From contig CAMYAK010000007.1 of NCBI GenBank assembly GCA_947253765.1, positions 1-64,000 of the forward strand: a stretch of 64,000 nucleotides of DNA, in the 5' to 3' direction. Positions 17,677 through 26,574 of this stretch are shown here, in pieces. Positions within the stretch are counted from its first letter, which is position 1; every line of letters starts with the position of its first letter. Below the pieces are notes generated by a model. The model was not told where the DNA came from, ran no database searches, and saw only the letters and a program-made list of their open reading frames with translations. The position numbers and the translations under genes were made by a program. Source of the DNA: an uncultured Tissierellia bacterium (GTDB taxonomy: Bacteria; Bacillota; Clostridia; Tissierellales; Peptoniphilaceae).

Positions 17677-17911
17677 AATCTATTGGTTTATTATTTTGAA
17701 TTAAATAAATACTGCCATTTTCAAAAGCATTGACAATTTTTATCGTACCGGTGCAAAGAATCCCAAAATAGTCTATCTGTTCATCTTTATCATGAATAAC
17801 CTCACCCATTTTAAACAAGCGTACATAAAGCTTAGGTTTCAACCATTCTAGCATCATTTCATATATATAATTAAATTCTTTTGAAATTTTTAATAATTCA
17901 GTAATAGACAT
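17677..17911 (-). pseudogene. Crp/Fnr-family regulator, N-terminal part (cut off by IS256)
   Basis: About 78 codons from ATG run into the IS end. The protein (MSITELLKISKEF..., then HDKDEQIDYFGILCTGTIKI) is the first half of a cNMP-binding-type beta-barrel. The final codons CCA-ATA-GAT-T continue in frame into the C-terminal fragment at 61-520 when the duplicated AATAGATT is counted once (KPIDFIGEVAL). The two pieces are therefore one gene that was first hit by the IS and then separated by inversion. The family member resembles YeiL-like regulators, but its target is unknown. Confidence 0.9.
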
Positions 17912-17953
17912 TCTAAATCACCATCGTTGAAAGCATATATATTGACACAAATA

Positions 17954-18005
17954 GGCTCTAAAATAAATGGTGTTGGTGGACGGCTGATCAGAAAATGATC
18001 AGCCG
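17954..18005. repeat. ISL3-like MITE end fragment with hairpin
   Basis: It starts with GGCTCTAAAATAAATGGTGT, the same terminal repeat as the right end of the 599-bp element at 38245-38843, followed by a perfect 10-bp stem CGGCTGATCA / TGATCAGCCG with a 5-base loop. A second element of the family starts 80 bases on. The sequence between (about 18006-18084) holds no gene. Confidence 0.7.
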
Positions 18006-18084
18006 GTCTTCCGACACTTTTTTAATACAAAAAAAAGACATGAAGACCATTTCGCATTACAATAGTTTCGACAAAAAAAATAAA

Positions 18085-18229
18085 GGTTCTAAAATAAATG
18101 GTGTTGGTGCATAGGTAAATTGTCATTTCTAAGGATTTAAAAAGGCCACCTAATCCCAAGGGTTCGGCAGCCTTTAAAGCTATTTGTTTGGTTTGTTAAA
18201 TATGCACCAAATCTATTTGACAAAGAGCC
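18085..18229. mobile_element. 145-bp ISL3-like MITE remnant
   Basis: The left end GGTTCTAAAATAAATGGTGT and the right end (read inward on the minus strand) GGCTCTTTGTCAAATAGATT are inverted repeats, both continuing to TTGGTGCATA. The interior has an AAAGGC...GCCTTT hairpin like the terminator in the 38.3-kb element. The flanks (AAAATAAA, ATTATTTT) are not a target duplication, so it is old or rearranged. It lies directly behind the aldolase stop codon. Confidence 0.72.
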
Positions 18230-18230
18230 A

Positions 18231-18875
18231 TTATTTTTGTCTATAGTCTCCAAACTTTCCTAATACGTATTCTAAATCATTATCCGATAAACATATTTTT
18301 TTTCCTGCTAGTAAAGAGTAATAATATATTTGGGCTAAAAACTCTACTTGTTGTGCAGTATCAAGAGTATACGATATATTTGGACCGCAGCATAATAGTC
18401 CGTGGTTGCCTAATAAACATGCGTTATATTCTTCTCCCATAGCCTCATACGCCGCCTCAGCTAGTTCATAAGTTCCGAATTGTACGTAAGGGATACAGGG
18501 AACCTTTCTTCCTGAATATGCAATAACATAATGTATCGGTTCTATAGGCTCATGCATACAAGCCAGGGTTGTAGCAAAGGTTGAGTGTGTATGAATAACA
18601 GCCCTAACATCTTTCCTTTTCTTATACATAATCCTATGCATATCGTATTCACTTGATGGTTTAGCATTACCATCAATAATTTCACCATCAAGTGTCATAA
18701 CTACAACATTGTCGGTATCAATTTTAAAATAATCCATTCCCGATGGAGAAATTGCCATTAGATTTTCTTCTGGATTATAAATTGAAATGTTGCCAAAAGT
18801 TCCAACAGTAATGCCAAGATCTATCATTTTTTTTCCGTACTCAATTACCAGTTCTCTTTCCTTCTCGAGTATCAT
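18231..18875 (-). CDS. class II aldolase / L-fuculose-phosphate aldolase family protein
   Basis: 214 aa from the ATG after AAGGAG; the longer frame has 11 extra codons without a ribosome site. Class II aldolase/adducin fold with zinc histidines in IHTHSTFATT and LLGNHGLLCCG, substrate loop GNISI and SPSGMDYF. Relatives cleave sugar-1-phosphates to dihydroxyacetone phosphate and an aldehyde, or act as pentulose-phosphate epimerases. It is the last gene of the PTS operon. A second, different member of this family is at 25837-26523, so two aldol cleavages or an epimerase/aldolase pair are possible. Confidence 0.83.
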   Translation of the reverse strand: MILEKERELVIEYGKKMIDLGITVGTFGNISIYNPEENLMAISPSGMDYFKIDTDNVVVMTLDGEIIDGNAKPSSEYDMHRIMYKKRKDVRAVIHTHSTFATTLACMHEPIEPIHYVIAYSGRKVPCIPYVQFGTYELAEAAYEAMGEEYNACLLGNHGLLCCGPNISYTLDTAQQVEFLAQIYYYSLLAGKKICLSDNDLEYVLGKFGDYRQK

Positions 18876-18897
18876 TTTTACTCCTTCGCTAAATAAA

Positions 18898-19992
18898 CTA
18901 TAGAACACTCGTATCTAACTCATTAAAGTTTACTATTCTCTCTTTTGCATCATTTAAAATTATTTTTTCTAATTCTTTTATTAGTAAATATGGAGAGTTC
19001 TTAATAGCATCTTCTGTAGTTCCTGCGATATGTGGTGTTAATATTAGATTATCAGGTTTAATTTTATCGTTATCGAAAATAAATGGTTCTTTTTCGAAAA
19101 CATCTAAGGCTGCGCCAGCGAGCTTGTTTTTAACTAAAGCTTCAAATAAAGCCTCCTGATCTATTAAACCGCCTCTAGCAGTATTTATTAAATATGCTTT
19201 TGGCTTCATAAGTGATATAAGATTATTATCAATTATGTTTTTTGTATTTGGCGTCAGCCTTAGATGAACTGATAAAATATCAGACTCTGCAAATAATTCT
19301 TCTTTCGTGTCACAAACTGTAATATTTTCTATTGAGTTTGCTTTTAAGCGGTCTTTGTCTAAAAAAGGATCCCATACAAGTATATTTGAGCAAAATGGCT
19401 GAAGTCTTTTCGCCATTTCAATTCCTATATTTCCCATACCTAAAAGACCAATTTTAGAATTTTGAAGAGTTTTGATTTCACCTTTGTTATTAAAAGTATT
19501 AATCCACTTGCCTTGCATCATATAGTAGCTAGCTGCACCGATGTTCCTCGTCAGTGAAAGCATTAACCCAATAGTAAATTCTGCCACAGGTATAGCATTC
19601 CTTATGACATTTATAACCGGTATATTTCTCATGTTACATGCATTGATATCAATGTTCTCTAAACCTCCTCTTGTTGTTAAAATCAACTTCAATTTTTGCG
19701 CTTTAGAGATGAGTTCTTTAGATATAGGTGCAAAGTGAACCATTAATATTTCACAATCTTTTAAATACTTGTTAAGTTCCAAAGGATAACTATCCGCTTC
19801 AGGACCATTTTTTTCTATATTAAGCTGTCGCGCTGCCCAATCATCTTTATTAACCGCTCCCCAATAAACACTATTTACAGAATTTATTTTCAGAGATGAG
19901 CCCTTAATAGCATTGAGCATAGTCTCACTTTTGACATAATAATCTTCGATTAATACAAAATTCATCGGTGTTTTTGTTAAATATTTCAACAT
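18898..19992 (-). CDS. D-isomer 2-hydroxyacid dehydrogenase family protein
   Basis: 364 aa. The NAD-binding part has LGMGNIGIEMAKRLQPF and the catalytic set of the family: Arg in NTARGGLID, Glu in DVFEKEPF and His in LTPHIAGTTEDA. Relatives are phosphoglycerate, glycerate, glyoxylate and erythronate-4-phosphate dehydrogenases. It sits between the PTS IIC gene and an aldolase, so it may oxidise or reduce a sugar-acid intermediate or dispose of a 2-oxoacid. The AGGAG is 13 bases before the ATG, a little far, so the exact start is uncertain. Confidence 0.82.
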   Translation of the reverse strand: MLKYLTKTPMNFVLIEDYYVKSETMLNAIKGSSLKINSVNSVYWGAVNKDDWAARQLNIEKNGPEADSYPLELNKYLKDCEILMVHFAPISKELISKAQKLKLILTTRGGLENIDINACNMRNIPVINVIRNAIPVAEFTIGLMLSLTRNIGAASYYMMQGKWINTFNNKGEIKTLQNSKIGLLGMGNIGIEMAKRLQPFCSNILVWDPFLDKDRLKANSIENITVCDTKEELFAESDILSVHLRLTPNTKNIIDNNLISLMKPKAYLINTARGGLIDQEALFEALVKNKLAGAALDVFEKEPFIFDNDKIKPDNLILTPHIAGTTEDAIKNSPYLLIKELEKIILNDAKERIVNFNELDTSVL

Positions 19993-20102
19993 AATAATCT
20001 TCAGTCTCCTAATCGGATAGTTTTTTCCTCATAAATGCTATCAAAAGCATTCATCATACAATAGCACCTAATTAACTTGCAAATATACATTAGGTTATGA
20101 AT

Positions 20103-21509
20103 TTATGCTATTCCTCTAACTGTCTCTTCATTATTTTCCAATGCTGTATAGATTTTTTGTCTATTCTTCTTAAATAAGAAGTATGCTACAAAATACACGG
20201 CAATTGCTAAACCAATATAAATTGGATTCTTAGATAAACAAATATAGAACAGCAAAATCATAAATGGGTGTGCCATGATGCCAAAACTCATAACATATAC
20301 TGCTACACTTGGCAATTCAAAGCCGGCAGCCACTGCAATTTCTGTAAATGCGGGGGCTAAAATTGAACATAAAACCATCCCGATGCTAAACCATATTGTT
20401 CCCATTACCATCGATTTAACCACATTGCCATGTGATACTGCAACGAAAACTTCTACCATATATGGTAATGCAACTAAATCCGCCATTGGTAACATTCTAT
20501 TTCCTGGTAAAATGAATGAAATGGCTAAAATTATCGGCATCAAAAGCACGCCTGTTGTCAGTGTGTTTGGTTCACCGTAACCTGCTGCATCATTAACAGA
20601 TAGATACCACTCTCTTCCTTCACCACTTTTTTCAGCTTTTTTTCTAAATGCTTCTGTTAATGAAGTAAATGCTGAAGCAAAAATTCCTCCAACTTTAGGA
20701 AATACAGCCATAACAGATGCTGTAGCTACAGCTACGCCTGTAACAGTTCCCCAACCCTCTAAAGTATTTAGCCTTCCAAACTCTCCTATAATTCCGATAA
20801 TAAAACCGACCACCAGTCCAATAAACATCGGTTCGCCAAAAATGCCAAACTTCTTCTGAATATCATGGGAATTAACTTTGATCTTATTAAAGCCTAATTT
20901 TCCTAATAACCAGTTCATCAATATCGCAAACGGAACTGCCTCAAGGTGATGTGGTGCTGTCATACAACAATTTGGATATTGGTAATAGTTGGACCAACGT
21001 TTTGCAACAACCTCGCTAAAAAGCAATATGTATAGAAGTTGCAGAATCATACAAATTAAAGCTAATGCCATGCTCTTAGTCAATGCAAAGATCAATGAAC
21101 CCCATACCATAAATGAGTAATTGTTCCATAGATCGGAAGCCATGAAAACATCTGTCCATTTAACCAAAAATAGAACTAATTGTATGACTAAAGCAATACC
21201 TATAAAAACTACTCCAACTGTTGTCGAATACGCAATAACTGATACTGATTGCCAGCCGGTATCCAAAATCGGAAGATCAACTCCAGCGTTTGTAACCATA
21301 TCGTTTACTACCGGAGCAATAATATTGCCAAAACTATTAATTACAAGGCTGAATCCTGTTAGACCAACTGCACATAAAAGAGCAGACCTAAAAGCTTTTT
21401 GCCTGGTTACCCCGGCGATCCTTGAAATTATGAATAGAATTATTGGTATAAAAACAGAAGCCCCAAAAGTTGAAAATATTTTACTAAGAGTATTTAAAAA
21501 TTCTGTCAT
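20103..21509 (-). CDS. PTS galactitol-type EIIC permease (GatC family)
   Basis: 468 aa, polytopic. The N-terminal FGASVFIPIILFIISRIAGVTRQKAFRSAL, then GFSLVINSFGNI and NDAAGYGEPNTLTTGVLL follow GatC-type EIIC proteins. This family imports and phosphorylates galactitol, pentitols and related polyols. With IIB, IIA and an HPr gene directly upstream, all parts for phosphotransfer are local. The polyol dehydrogenase and transketolase nearby suggest a pentitol, not galactitol; substrate is inferred. Confidence 0.9.
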   Translation of the reverse strand: MTEFLNTLSKIFSTFGASVFIPIILFIISRIAGVTRQKAFRSALLCAVGLTGFSLVINSFGNIIAPVVNDMVTNAGVDLPILDTGWQSVSVIAYSTTVGVVFIGIALVIQLVLFLVKWTDVFMASDLWNNYSFMVWGSLIFALTKSMALALICMILQLLYILLFSEVVAKRWSNYYQYPNCCMTAPHHLEAVPFAILMNWLLGKLGFNKIKVNSHDIQKKFGIFGEPMFIGLVVGFIIGIIGEFGRLNTLEGWGTVTGVAVATASVMAVFPKVGGIFASAFTSLTEAFRKKAEKSGEGREWYLSVNDAAGYGEPNTLTTGVLLMPIILAISFILPGNRMLPMADLVALPYMVEVFVAVSHGNVVKSMVMGTIWFSIGMVLCSILAPAFTEIAVAAGFELPSVAVYVMSFGIMAHPFMILLFYICLSKNPIYIGLAIAVYFVAYFLFKKNRQKIYTALENNEETVRGIA

Positions 21510-21590
21510 TTTTATTTCTCCCCTTATTTTAAAATTGTTCTACATTATTGATAATTTAGTTCAATTGCAATAATCATCAACTACTTAAGA

Positions 21591-21890
21591 TTATTTATGC
21601 TCTTCTAATATTTTTAGACATTCATCAATAATTTTGTCTTCCCCCATACCGGTTAAAAGTCCAACTGCATTGACTTTTGGAATGCCATAATCTTCATATA
21701 CAGGGGAGACACATGCAATCAGTGCGAAATCACCTGAAGATAACGTTGTTTCTAACGATATTGGGCTACATTCAACTGCCTCAACATTGTAACCATTTTC
21801 ACCAAGAACCTCTGTTAGTTTATTAGCTGCCATAGCAGAACTGACAGTTCCTGAACCACACACACAGCAGATTTTAATTTTTTTACTCAT
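21591..21890 (-). CDS. PTS galactitol-type EIIB
   Basis: 99 aa, the normal size of a GatB-type EIIB. The phosphocysteine is most likely C11 in ICCVCGSGTVSS, at the loop after the first strand, which then contacts phosphate through the Gly-Ser-Gly-Thr loop. It accepts phosphate from the IIA and passes it to the sugar bound in the EIIC. A GGAGG precedes the ATG. The gap of 80 bases to the EIIC gene holds nothing else recognisable. Confidence 0.88.
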   Translation of the reverse strand: MSKKIKICCVCGSGTVSSAMAANKLTEVLGENGYNVEAVECSPISLETTLSSGDFALIACVSPVYEDYGIPKVNAVGLLTGMGEDKIIDECLKILEEHK

Positions 21891-22006
21891 TTTGTCCTCC
21901 TAAATAAATACATGTGTTTCTTTCGAAACACTTTACTAATCAACTTATTAATACCTCCCCTCTATTAATTCTCTTTATCATATATTTGTAATAATTTATT
22001 TTATGT

Positions 22007-22462
22007 TTAACCTATATATTTCATTGCAACACTAAATAAAGCTTCTTTATCTTGAGCTGATTTAAACTCCTCTACGGCTTCCTTATTTGTAAATACAGAC
22101 ATAACATTTTTTAACGTTTCCACCTGATCATCAGGATTTTTAATAGCCATCATAAATATAAGCTCTGCTTTTACTTCTGTGTCGGGATCTCCCATATGCT
22201 TGAAAATAACCGGATTTGAGAGTTTTGCAATACATACAGCCGGAACTATTACATGATCTCCTGTTGTATGCGGCATAGCAATATTCATATCTTCAAGTAT
22301 TAAGCCTGTCGGATAAACTTTTTCTCGTTTTATCACTTCTTCTATATAAGTTTCTTTTACATAGCCGCCTTTATATAGCAGTTCTCCAACTTTTAATATT
22401 GCTTCTTTGTAGTCATTGGCTTGTAGATCAGTAATAACTAAATCTTTATAGCAAGATCTCAT
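22007..22462 (-). CDS. PTS EIIA, fructose/galactitol (PTS_EIIA type 2) family
   Basis: 151 aa. The phosphohistidine H65 lies in the family motif IAMPHTTGDHV, preceded by YPTGLILEDMN. It takes phosphate from HPr and gives it to the EIIB. Only 12 bases separate it from the HPr gene upstream, and it has its own GGAGA site. Order HPr-IIA-IIB-IIC on one transcript points to a self-contained uptake system. Confidence 0.9.
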   Translation of the reverse strand: MRSCYKDLVITDLQANDYKEAILKVGELLYKGGYVKETYIEEVIKREKVYPTGLILEDMNIAMPHTTGDHVIVPAVCIAKLSNPVIFKHMGDPDTEVKAELIFMMAIKNPDDQVETLKNVMSVFTNKEAVEEFKSAQDKEALFSVAMKYIG

Positions 22463-22474
22463 ATGATTCTCCTT

Positions 22475-22735
22475 TTAATCAGTTAGTCCTTTAATAAACT
22501 GTATGAGTTCTTTCCCAACTGAATCTTCATTTTCCCCTGAAACTTGTATTTCAATTTCCGTACCTTTAGTTAGACCTGCAGATAATATTGTAATTATGCT
22601 TTTTGGATTAATAGTTTTACCATTTCCAATTATTTTAATTTCCTCGCTATATTTTTTACAAAAATTTGTAAGCTCTGAAGCCGGTCTAGCATGTAAACCT
22701 GTCTTATTTCTAATAACTACTTTTTCACTAAACAT
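22475..22735 (-). CDS. HPr-family phosphocarrier protein within the PTS operon
   Basis: 86 aa with the phosphorylated H15 in NKTGLHARPAS and a serine at exactly position 46 (NPKSIITIL), the residue used by HPr kinase in Firmicutes. The surrounding Ser-46 region departs from the usual DAKSIMGVMSLG pattern, so this is likely a pathway-dedicated paralogue (as FPr or Crh-like proteins are), not the main HPr. It is the first gene of the leftward PTS operon, with GGAGG before the ATG. Confidence 0.87.
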   Translation of the reverse strand: MFSEKVVIRNKTGLHARPASELTNFCKKYSEEIKIIGNGKTINPKSIITILSAGLTKGTEIEIQVSGENEDSVGKELIQFIKGLTD

Positions 22736-22748
22736 TTTTCCTCCTTAA

Positions 22749-22885
22749 TATGTATTATTTTCTCAATCAATTTTTTTAATTAATTTCAGAGATTTAGTTA
22801 TTTGTTTACTAAATTTCACTATTATGTTATGTTGTATGTTGTAAAACTTAACAAAAGCATTTTGTAACTATTGGAGGATACGATA
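22749..22885. promoter_or_regulatory. divergent regulatory region between PTS operon and SorC-type regulator
   Basis: This 137-bp gap carries an inverted repeat TTGTAAAACTTAACAA (22839-22854) next to GTTATGTTG (22826-22834); GTTATGTTG recurs at 25084-25092 ahead of the dehydrogenase gene. These are reasonable operator candidates for the SorC-type regulator, but the evidence is only pattern and position. Confidence 0.35.
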
Positions 22886-23839
22886 ATGAATCAAGAAGAT
22901 CAGCTTTTAATTAGAGCAGCTCGACTGTACTATGAAGAAAACATTAATCAGAGCGACTTAGCTAAGATCCTTGATATATCTCGTCCAACCGTTTCAAGAT
23001 TGCTTAAACGTGCAAAAGATAAAGGTATCGTTAAAATTATTGTCTCCGACCCTATAGAGAAAAACCATTTTCTTTCAAAAAAACTAAGGTCCCTACTAGA
23101 TCTAAAAGATCTTGTTGTAGTATCTGGAATCTATGACTATCATAAAGCTTTAGAACGCTGTTGCATCGCCTCTATCCAATTTCTCGAAACTCTATTACAA
23201 GATAATCTGAAAATTGGAATTACGTGGGGTTATGTTTCCGATCTAATCTGTCAATATATTCCTACACTAAACTATAAAAATATCTCAATAATACAGCTCG
23301 TGGGTTGCTTGGGCACCAATAAACCCAGTTATGATTCTTCTCGCCTTGCAATAAAAATGGCTAATAAGCTAAACGGAAAATACTTTAACATGTACTCCCC
23401 TATTTACGTACATAATAAGATGGTACGCGATTATCTTATTAAAGAACCATCTATTAATGAAACTCTTAGTATGGCTGAAAGTGTAGACATTGTATTAAGC
23501 GGTATAGGAAGTACTAATTGTTCCTCCACAATATATAAAGCCGGATACTGGGATGACTCATATTTAGATTATTTGAAATTTAATGGTGCCGTTGGACATT
23601 TACTCGGTAGGCCTTTTAATAGTAATGGAGCACCCATAGACATGGGTAATCGCTACATTATTGGCGCTCCATTAAAAACTATGCAAAACGCAAATTTCTC
23701 CATAGGCATTTCTGTCTCTAAAGAAAAAGCTGAAAGCACATTAGCAGCGGTTTTAGGGCGCTATATAAACGTACTTATCATAGATGAAGCATTAGCCTTA
23801 AAATTACTCAACCTTATAAATTGTAGAGGCAAGTCATAA
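22886..23839 (+). CDS. SorC/DeoR-type sugar-binding transcriptional regulator
   Basis: 317 aa from the ATG after TTGGAGGAT; a TTG five codons earlier overlaps the ribosome site. The N-terminal HTH is LYYEENINQSDLAKILDISRPTVSRLLKRAKDKGIV; the rest is a SorC-type effector domain (IGITWGYVSDLICQ; VDIVLSGIGS; GAVGHLLGRPFNSNG). Such regulators bind phosphorylated sugars and act on the neighbouring catabolic operon. It is divergent from the PTS operon and convergent with the dehydrogenase gene (16-base gap), between the two halves of the presumed regulon. Confidence 0.9.
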   Translation: MNQEDQLLIRAARLYYEENINQSDLAKILDISRPTVSRLLKRAKDKGIVKIIVSDPIEKNHFLSKKLRSLLDLKDLVVVSGIYDYHKALERCCIASIQFLETLLQDNLKIGITWGYVSDLICQYIPTLNYKNISIIQLVGCLGTNKPSYDSSRLAIKMANKLNGKYFNMYSPIYVHNKMVRDYLIKEPSINETLSMAESVDIVLSGIGSTNCSSTIYKAGYWDDSYLDYLKFNGAVGHLLGRPFNSNGAPIDMGNRYIIGAPLKTMQNANFSIGISVSKEKAESTLAAVLGRYINVLIIDEALALKLLNLINCRGKS

Positions 23840-23855
23840 ACATACACCACATATC

Positions 23856-24908
23856 TTAATGTTCTTTTAAATCCTCATTACAACATATAACAGCTTTCAC
23901 CCCCCTGCCTTCAATTGTATCATTAAAGCCTTCCATCCAGTTTTCTAGTGAAACTATCTTCGTGATTATTTTTTCAGGAATAACAGTTTCTTCCCTTAAT
24001 AATTCTATTGAAGTCCTCCACGAACTTGGCTTTTGGCTCCTTGATCCAACGTAACATAGCTCTTTATGCAGTATTAAATCCGTTAAGATCGGCTCTTCTC
24101 GTTGAGGGAAAACCCCCATTTGTACAACAAGCCCTTTTCTCCTAGTGACTTCTAATGCCTTATTTGCTGCTTTGACAGCTCCTGAACATTCAAAGGCAAT
24201 ATCTACGCCATTACCATCTGTTAATTTATTAATTAATTCTGACAAATCATCTATTGTTTGATCTACTGTATAATCAGCTCCATTTTCTTTTGCTATCTCA
24301 AATCTTTCAGTATCAGTATCTATTCCAGCTATGATAACTGTAGCATTATACGCTTTGCATACTTGGGCCACCATTTGTCCTATTGCTCCGGCTCCAAACA
24401 CACAAACTACATCTCCTGACTTAACTTTTCCTTTTTCAATAGCCGCATGAACTCCACATGCCAATGGTTCGGTCAGCGATGCACTTAATAAGCTTACATT
24501 GTCAGGGAGAACATGAACACTTTCTTCTCTGCTTATCAAAAATTGTGCCATACTACCGTTAATTTGTGTTCCTATACCCTTGCGATTTGAGCACAGATTA
24601 TAATCTTTCTCCAAGCATGCTGGGCATTTACCACATGTCTGAAATGTTGTTTCGCTAGTAACCCTATCTCCAATTTTAATATTTTTTACATCAGGGCCGA
24701 TTTCTGTCACAATCCCTGAAAATTCATGCCCCAATATCACAGGTGGCTTGGTACTACTATATGTACCTTTGTAAGCATGTATATCTGTGCCACATATACC
24801 TGAATATGCTATTTTAATCTTAACTAGATCCTTACTTACAGATGGTTCCGGCATGTCCACTAGTTCCATGTGTCCGAATCCCGGTTCACTTTTTATTACA
24901 GCCCTCAT
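23856..24908 (-). CDS. zinc-dependent alcohol/polyol dehydrogenase (sorbitol dehydrogenase-like)
   Basis: 350 aa, medium-chain dehydrogenase. Catalytic zinc ligands C39, H61 and E62 (GICGTD, GHEFSG), structural zinc cysteines C92, C95, C98 and C106, and the NAD-binding GAGAIG are all present. The group oxidises polyols, polyol phosphates or threonine. Next to a galactitol-type PTS it probably turns the incoming polyol phosphate into a ketose phosphate. It has its own 238-bp upstream gap, so it may be transcribed separately from the HAD and transketolase genes. Confidence 0.88.
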   Translation of the reverse strand: MRAVIKSEPGFGHMELVDMPEPSVSKDLVKIKIAYSGICGTDIHAYKGTYSSTKPPVILGHEFSGIVTEIGPDVKNIKIGDRVTSETTFQTCGKCPACLEKDYNLCSNRKGIGTQINGSMAQFLISREESVHVLPDNVSLLSASLTEPLACGVHAAIEKGKVKSGDVVCVFGAGAIGQMVAQVCKAYNATVIIAGIDTDTERFEIAKENGADYTVDQTIDDLSELINKLTDGNGVDIAFECSGAVKAANKALEVTRRKGLVVQMGVFPQREEPILTDLILHKELCYVGSRSQKPSSWRTSIELLREETVIPEKIITKIVSLENWMEGFNDTIEGRGVKAVICCNEDLKEH

Positions 24909-25146
24909 AATACCTCCAAACGTTTGCCTTTTATTCGTCTTTTTAAACTTTCGATTATATTTTAACTAGCAATGCTATTTCTCGTTAATGAAAGTTTATT
25001 CAATGGTTTTTTAATAATTCCCTTGTTTCCTGATTTACATATTCACGTAAAAGACTTAACATAACCTATTTATTAACTTACTTGTTATGTTGATACCCTA
25101 TACGATTAGTAATATCTTTGTACGATAATGCATTATTTTTAATTAT

Positions 25147-25800
25147 TTAATAATACATTGTTTTTATATCTTCTAACGCTTCGACCATATCTACATATAC
25201 AGCTTTACATAGTTTTATTATTTCTTCAGTTGGTTCAACTAAGTCAGGTACCATTATTGGTATAGTATTTGCAGCGTGAGCCGCTTTAATGCCATTAAAA
25301 CTATCTTCAAACACCAAACATTTACTTGATTCACATCCTATTTTTTTCAAAGCAAGTAAAAATATATCCGGATCAGGCTTTCCTCTTTTTAATTCATCTC
25401 CACCAACAACTTCATCAAAATATTTGCTCAAGTTAGAAATTTTAAGATTATTAATAATTTGTTCTTTATTACTTCCACTAGCAACTACGCATTTAATACC
25501 CTGCTTATTGAAAAACTCAAGAATGTTAACAACTCCTTTTTTCACATCAATATTATGTTTTACAGCCTCTAGCATCCTCCTACTACATTCATCACTTATA
25601 ATCTTAGGGTCAGAGACGTTATAGTGCTCTTTAATAGCATTAGCAGCTGCTTCTCCACTTGTGCCTGATATAAGTTTAGTAAAGGATGCATCTAGTTCAA
25701 TGCCTCGCTCCTTAGCAAGTTGGAACCATATTGATTGGTATATTTTTTCTGTATCAAATAATACACCATCCATATCAAAAATAGCACCATTTATCATCAT
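25147..25800 (-). CDS. HAD-superfamily phosphatase / beta-phosphoglucomutase-like
   Basis: 217 aa from the ATG that follows AAGGA; a GTG six codons earlier overlaps that site. HAD motif I is FDMDGVLFDTE, motif II VVASGSN, motif III lysine in RGKPDPDIF, motif IV VFEDSFNGIKAA. The DxD plus cap domain matches the beta-phosphoglucomutase/sugar phosphatase subgroup. In this operon it may remove phosphate from a sugar phosphate or relieve a toxic intermediate; the substrate cannot be read from sequence. Confidence 0.86.
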   Translation of the reverse strand: MMINGAIFDMDGVLFDTEKIYQSIWFQLAKERGIELDASFTKLISGTSGEAAANAIKEHYNVSDPKIISDECSRRMLEAVKHNIDVKKGVVNILEFFNKQGIKCVVASGSNKEQIINNLKISNLSKYFDEVVGGDELKRGKPDPDIFLLALKKIGCESSKCLVFEDSFNGIKAAHAANTIPIMVPDLVEPTEEIIKLCKAVYVDMVEALEDIKTMYY

Positions 25801-25836
25801 ATTAATTGCATCCTTCACTATAACTATTTATTTTAA

Positions 25837-26523
25837 CTATCCTTTAATACCATCCCTATTAAGCAATTCTTTTGGGATTTCTGATTTTCCTTGACCAACA
25901 TACTTATAAATTTCTGCTGTTTGCTTTATCTGCTCATCAGTTAAATGTCTAATAGGACCACAAGCTCTGGCTGCTAAATACCCTTTTGCGCACTCTTCTA
26001 AATAAACTGCAGCATTTAATGCGGTCTTAAGGTCCTCTCCTACTGTCATTACGCCATGATGAGATAAAATAACGGCCAATTGATCACCTAGATAATTTAC
26101 GGTATCCATTCCCATATCTACACTTCCAGGAGATGAGTATGGCGAACATTTTACGCTACCTCTGCAAGCATTCCCAAGTGTTGTTAGGTCGGCAGTAAAT
26201 TCATCCTGTATTAAGCTGATAGCTGTTGCATATGGTTGATGAGTGTGGATTATTGCATTTATATCGGGGCGTTTTTCAAAGATATATAGTATAGCGCCGG
26301 TATCTGATGATGGTTTCCTTTTTCCCTCAATTATTTTACCTGAGCCATCCATTACAACAACATCATCTTCAACCATATCTTCATAGATCATACCTGATGG
26401 TGTTACCAGTAGCTCTCCACTGCTTAATCTCATGCTGACATTGCCACCAGCTAGAGAAATCAAGCCATATCTATCTAATTTAATTCCTGCTTCTATAATA
26501 TGTTTTTTCTCTTTTTCAAACAC
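25837..26523 (-). CDS. class II aldolase family protein (second copy, FucA-like)
   Basis: 228 aa from a GTG placed 6 bases after GGAGG; the longer frame starts inside the spacer with no site. It shares the fold of the aldolase at 18231-18875 but is clearly diverged: GGNVSMRL, TPSGMIYEDM, IHTHQPYATA, ILSHHGVMTVG carry the zinc histidines and phosphate loop. It lies between the transketolase genes and the HAD phosphatase gene and probably works on the same sugar phosphate pathway. Confidence 0.85.
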   Translation of the reverse strand: MFEKEKKHIIEAGIKLDRYGLISLAGGNVSMRLSSGELLVTPSGMIYEDMVEDDVVVMDGSGKIIEGKRKPSSDTGAILYIFEKRPDINAIIHTHQPYATAISLIQDEFTADLTTLGNACRGSVKCSPYSSPGSVDMGMDTVNYLGDQLAVILSHHGVMTVGEDLKTALNAAVYLEECAKGYLAARACGPIRHLTDEQIKQTAEIYKYVGQGKSEIPKELLNRDGIKG

Positions 26524-26574
26524 AATGAACCTCCAAAAGATAAATTCTTTATACACCCGTAGAATCTAAACCTA

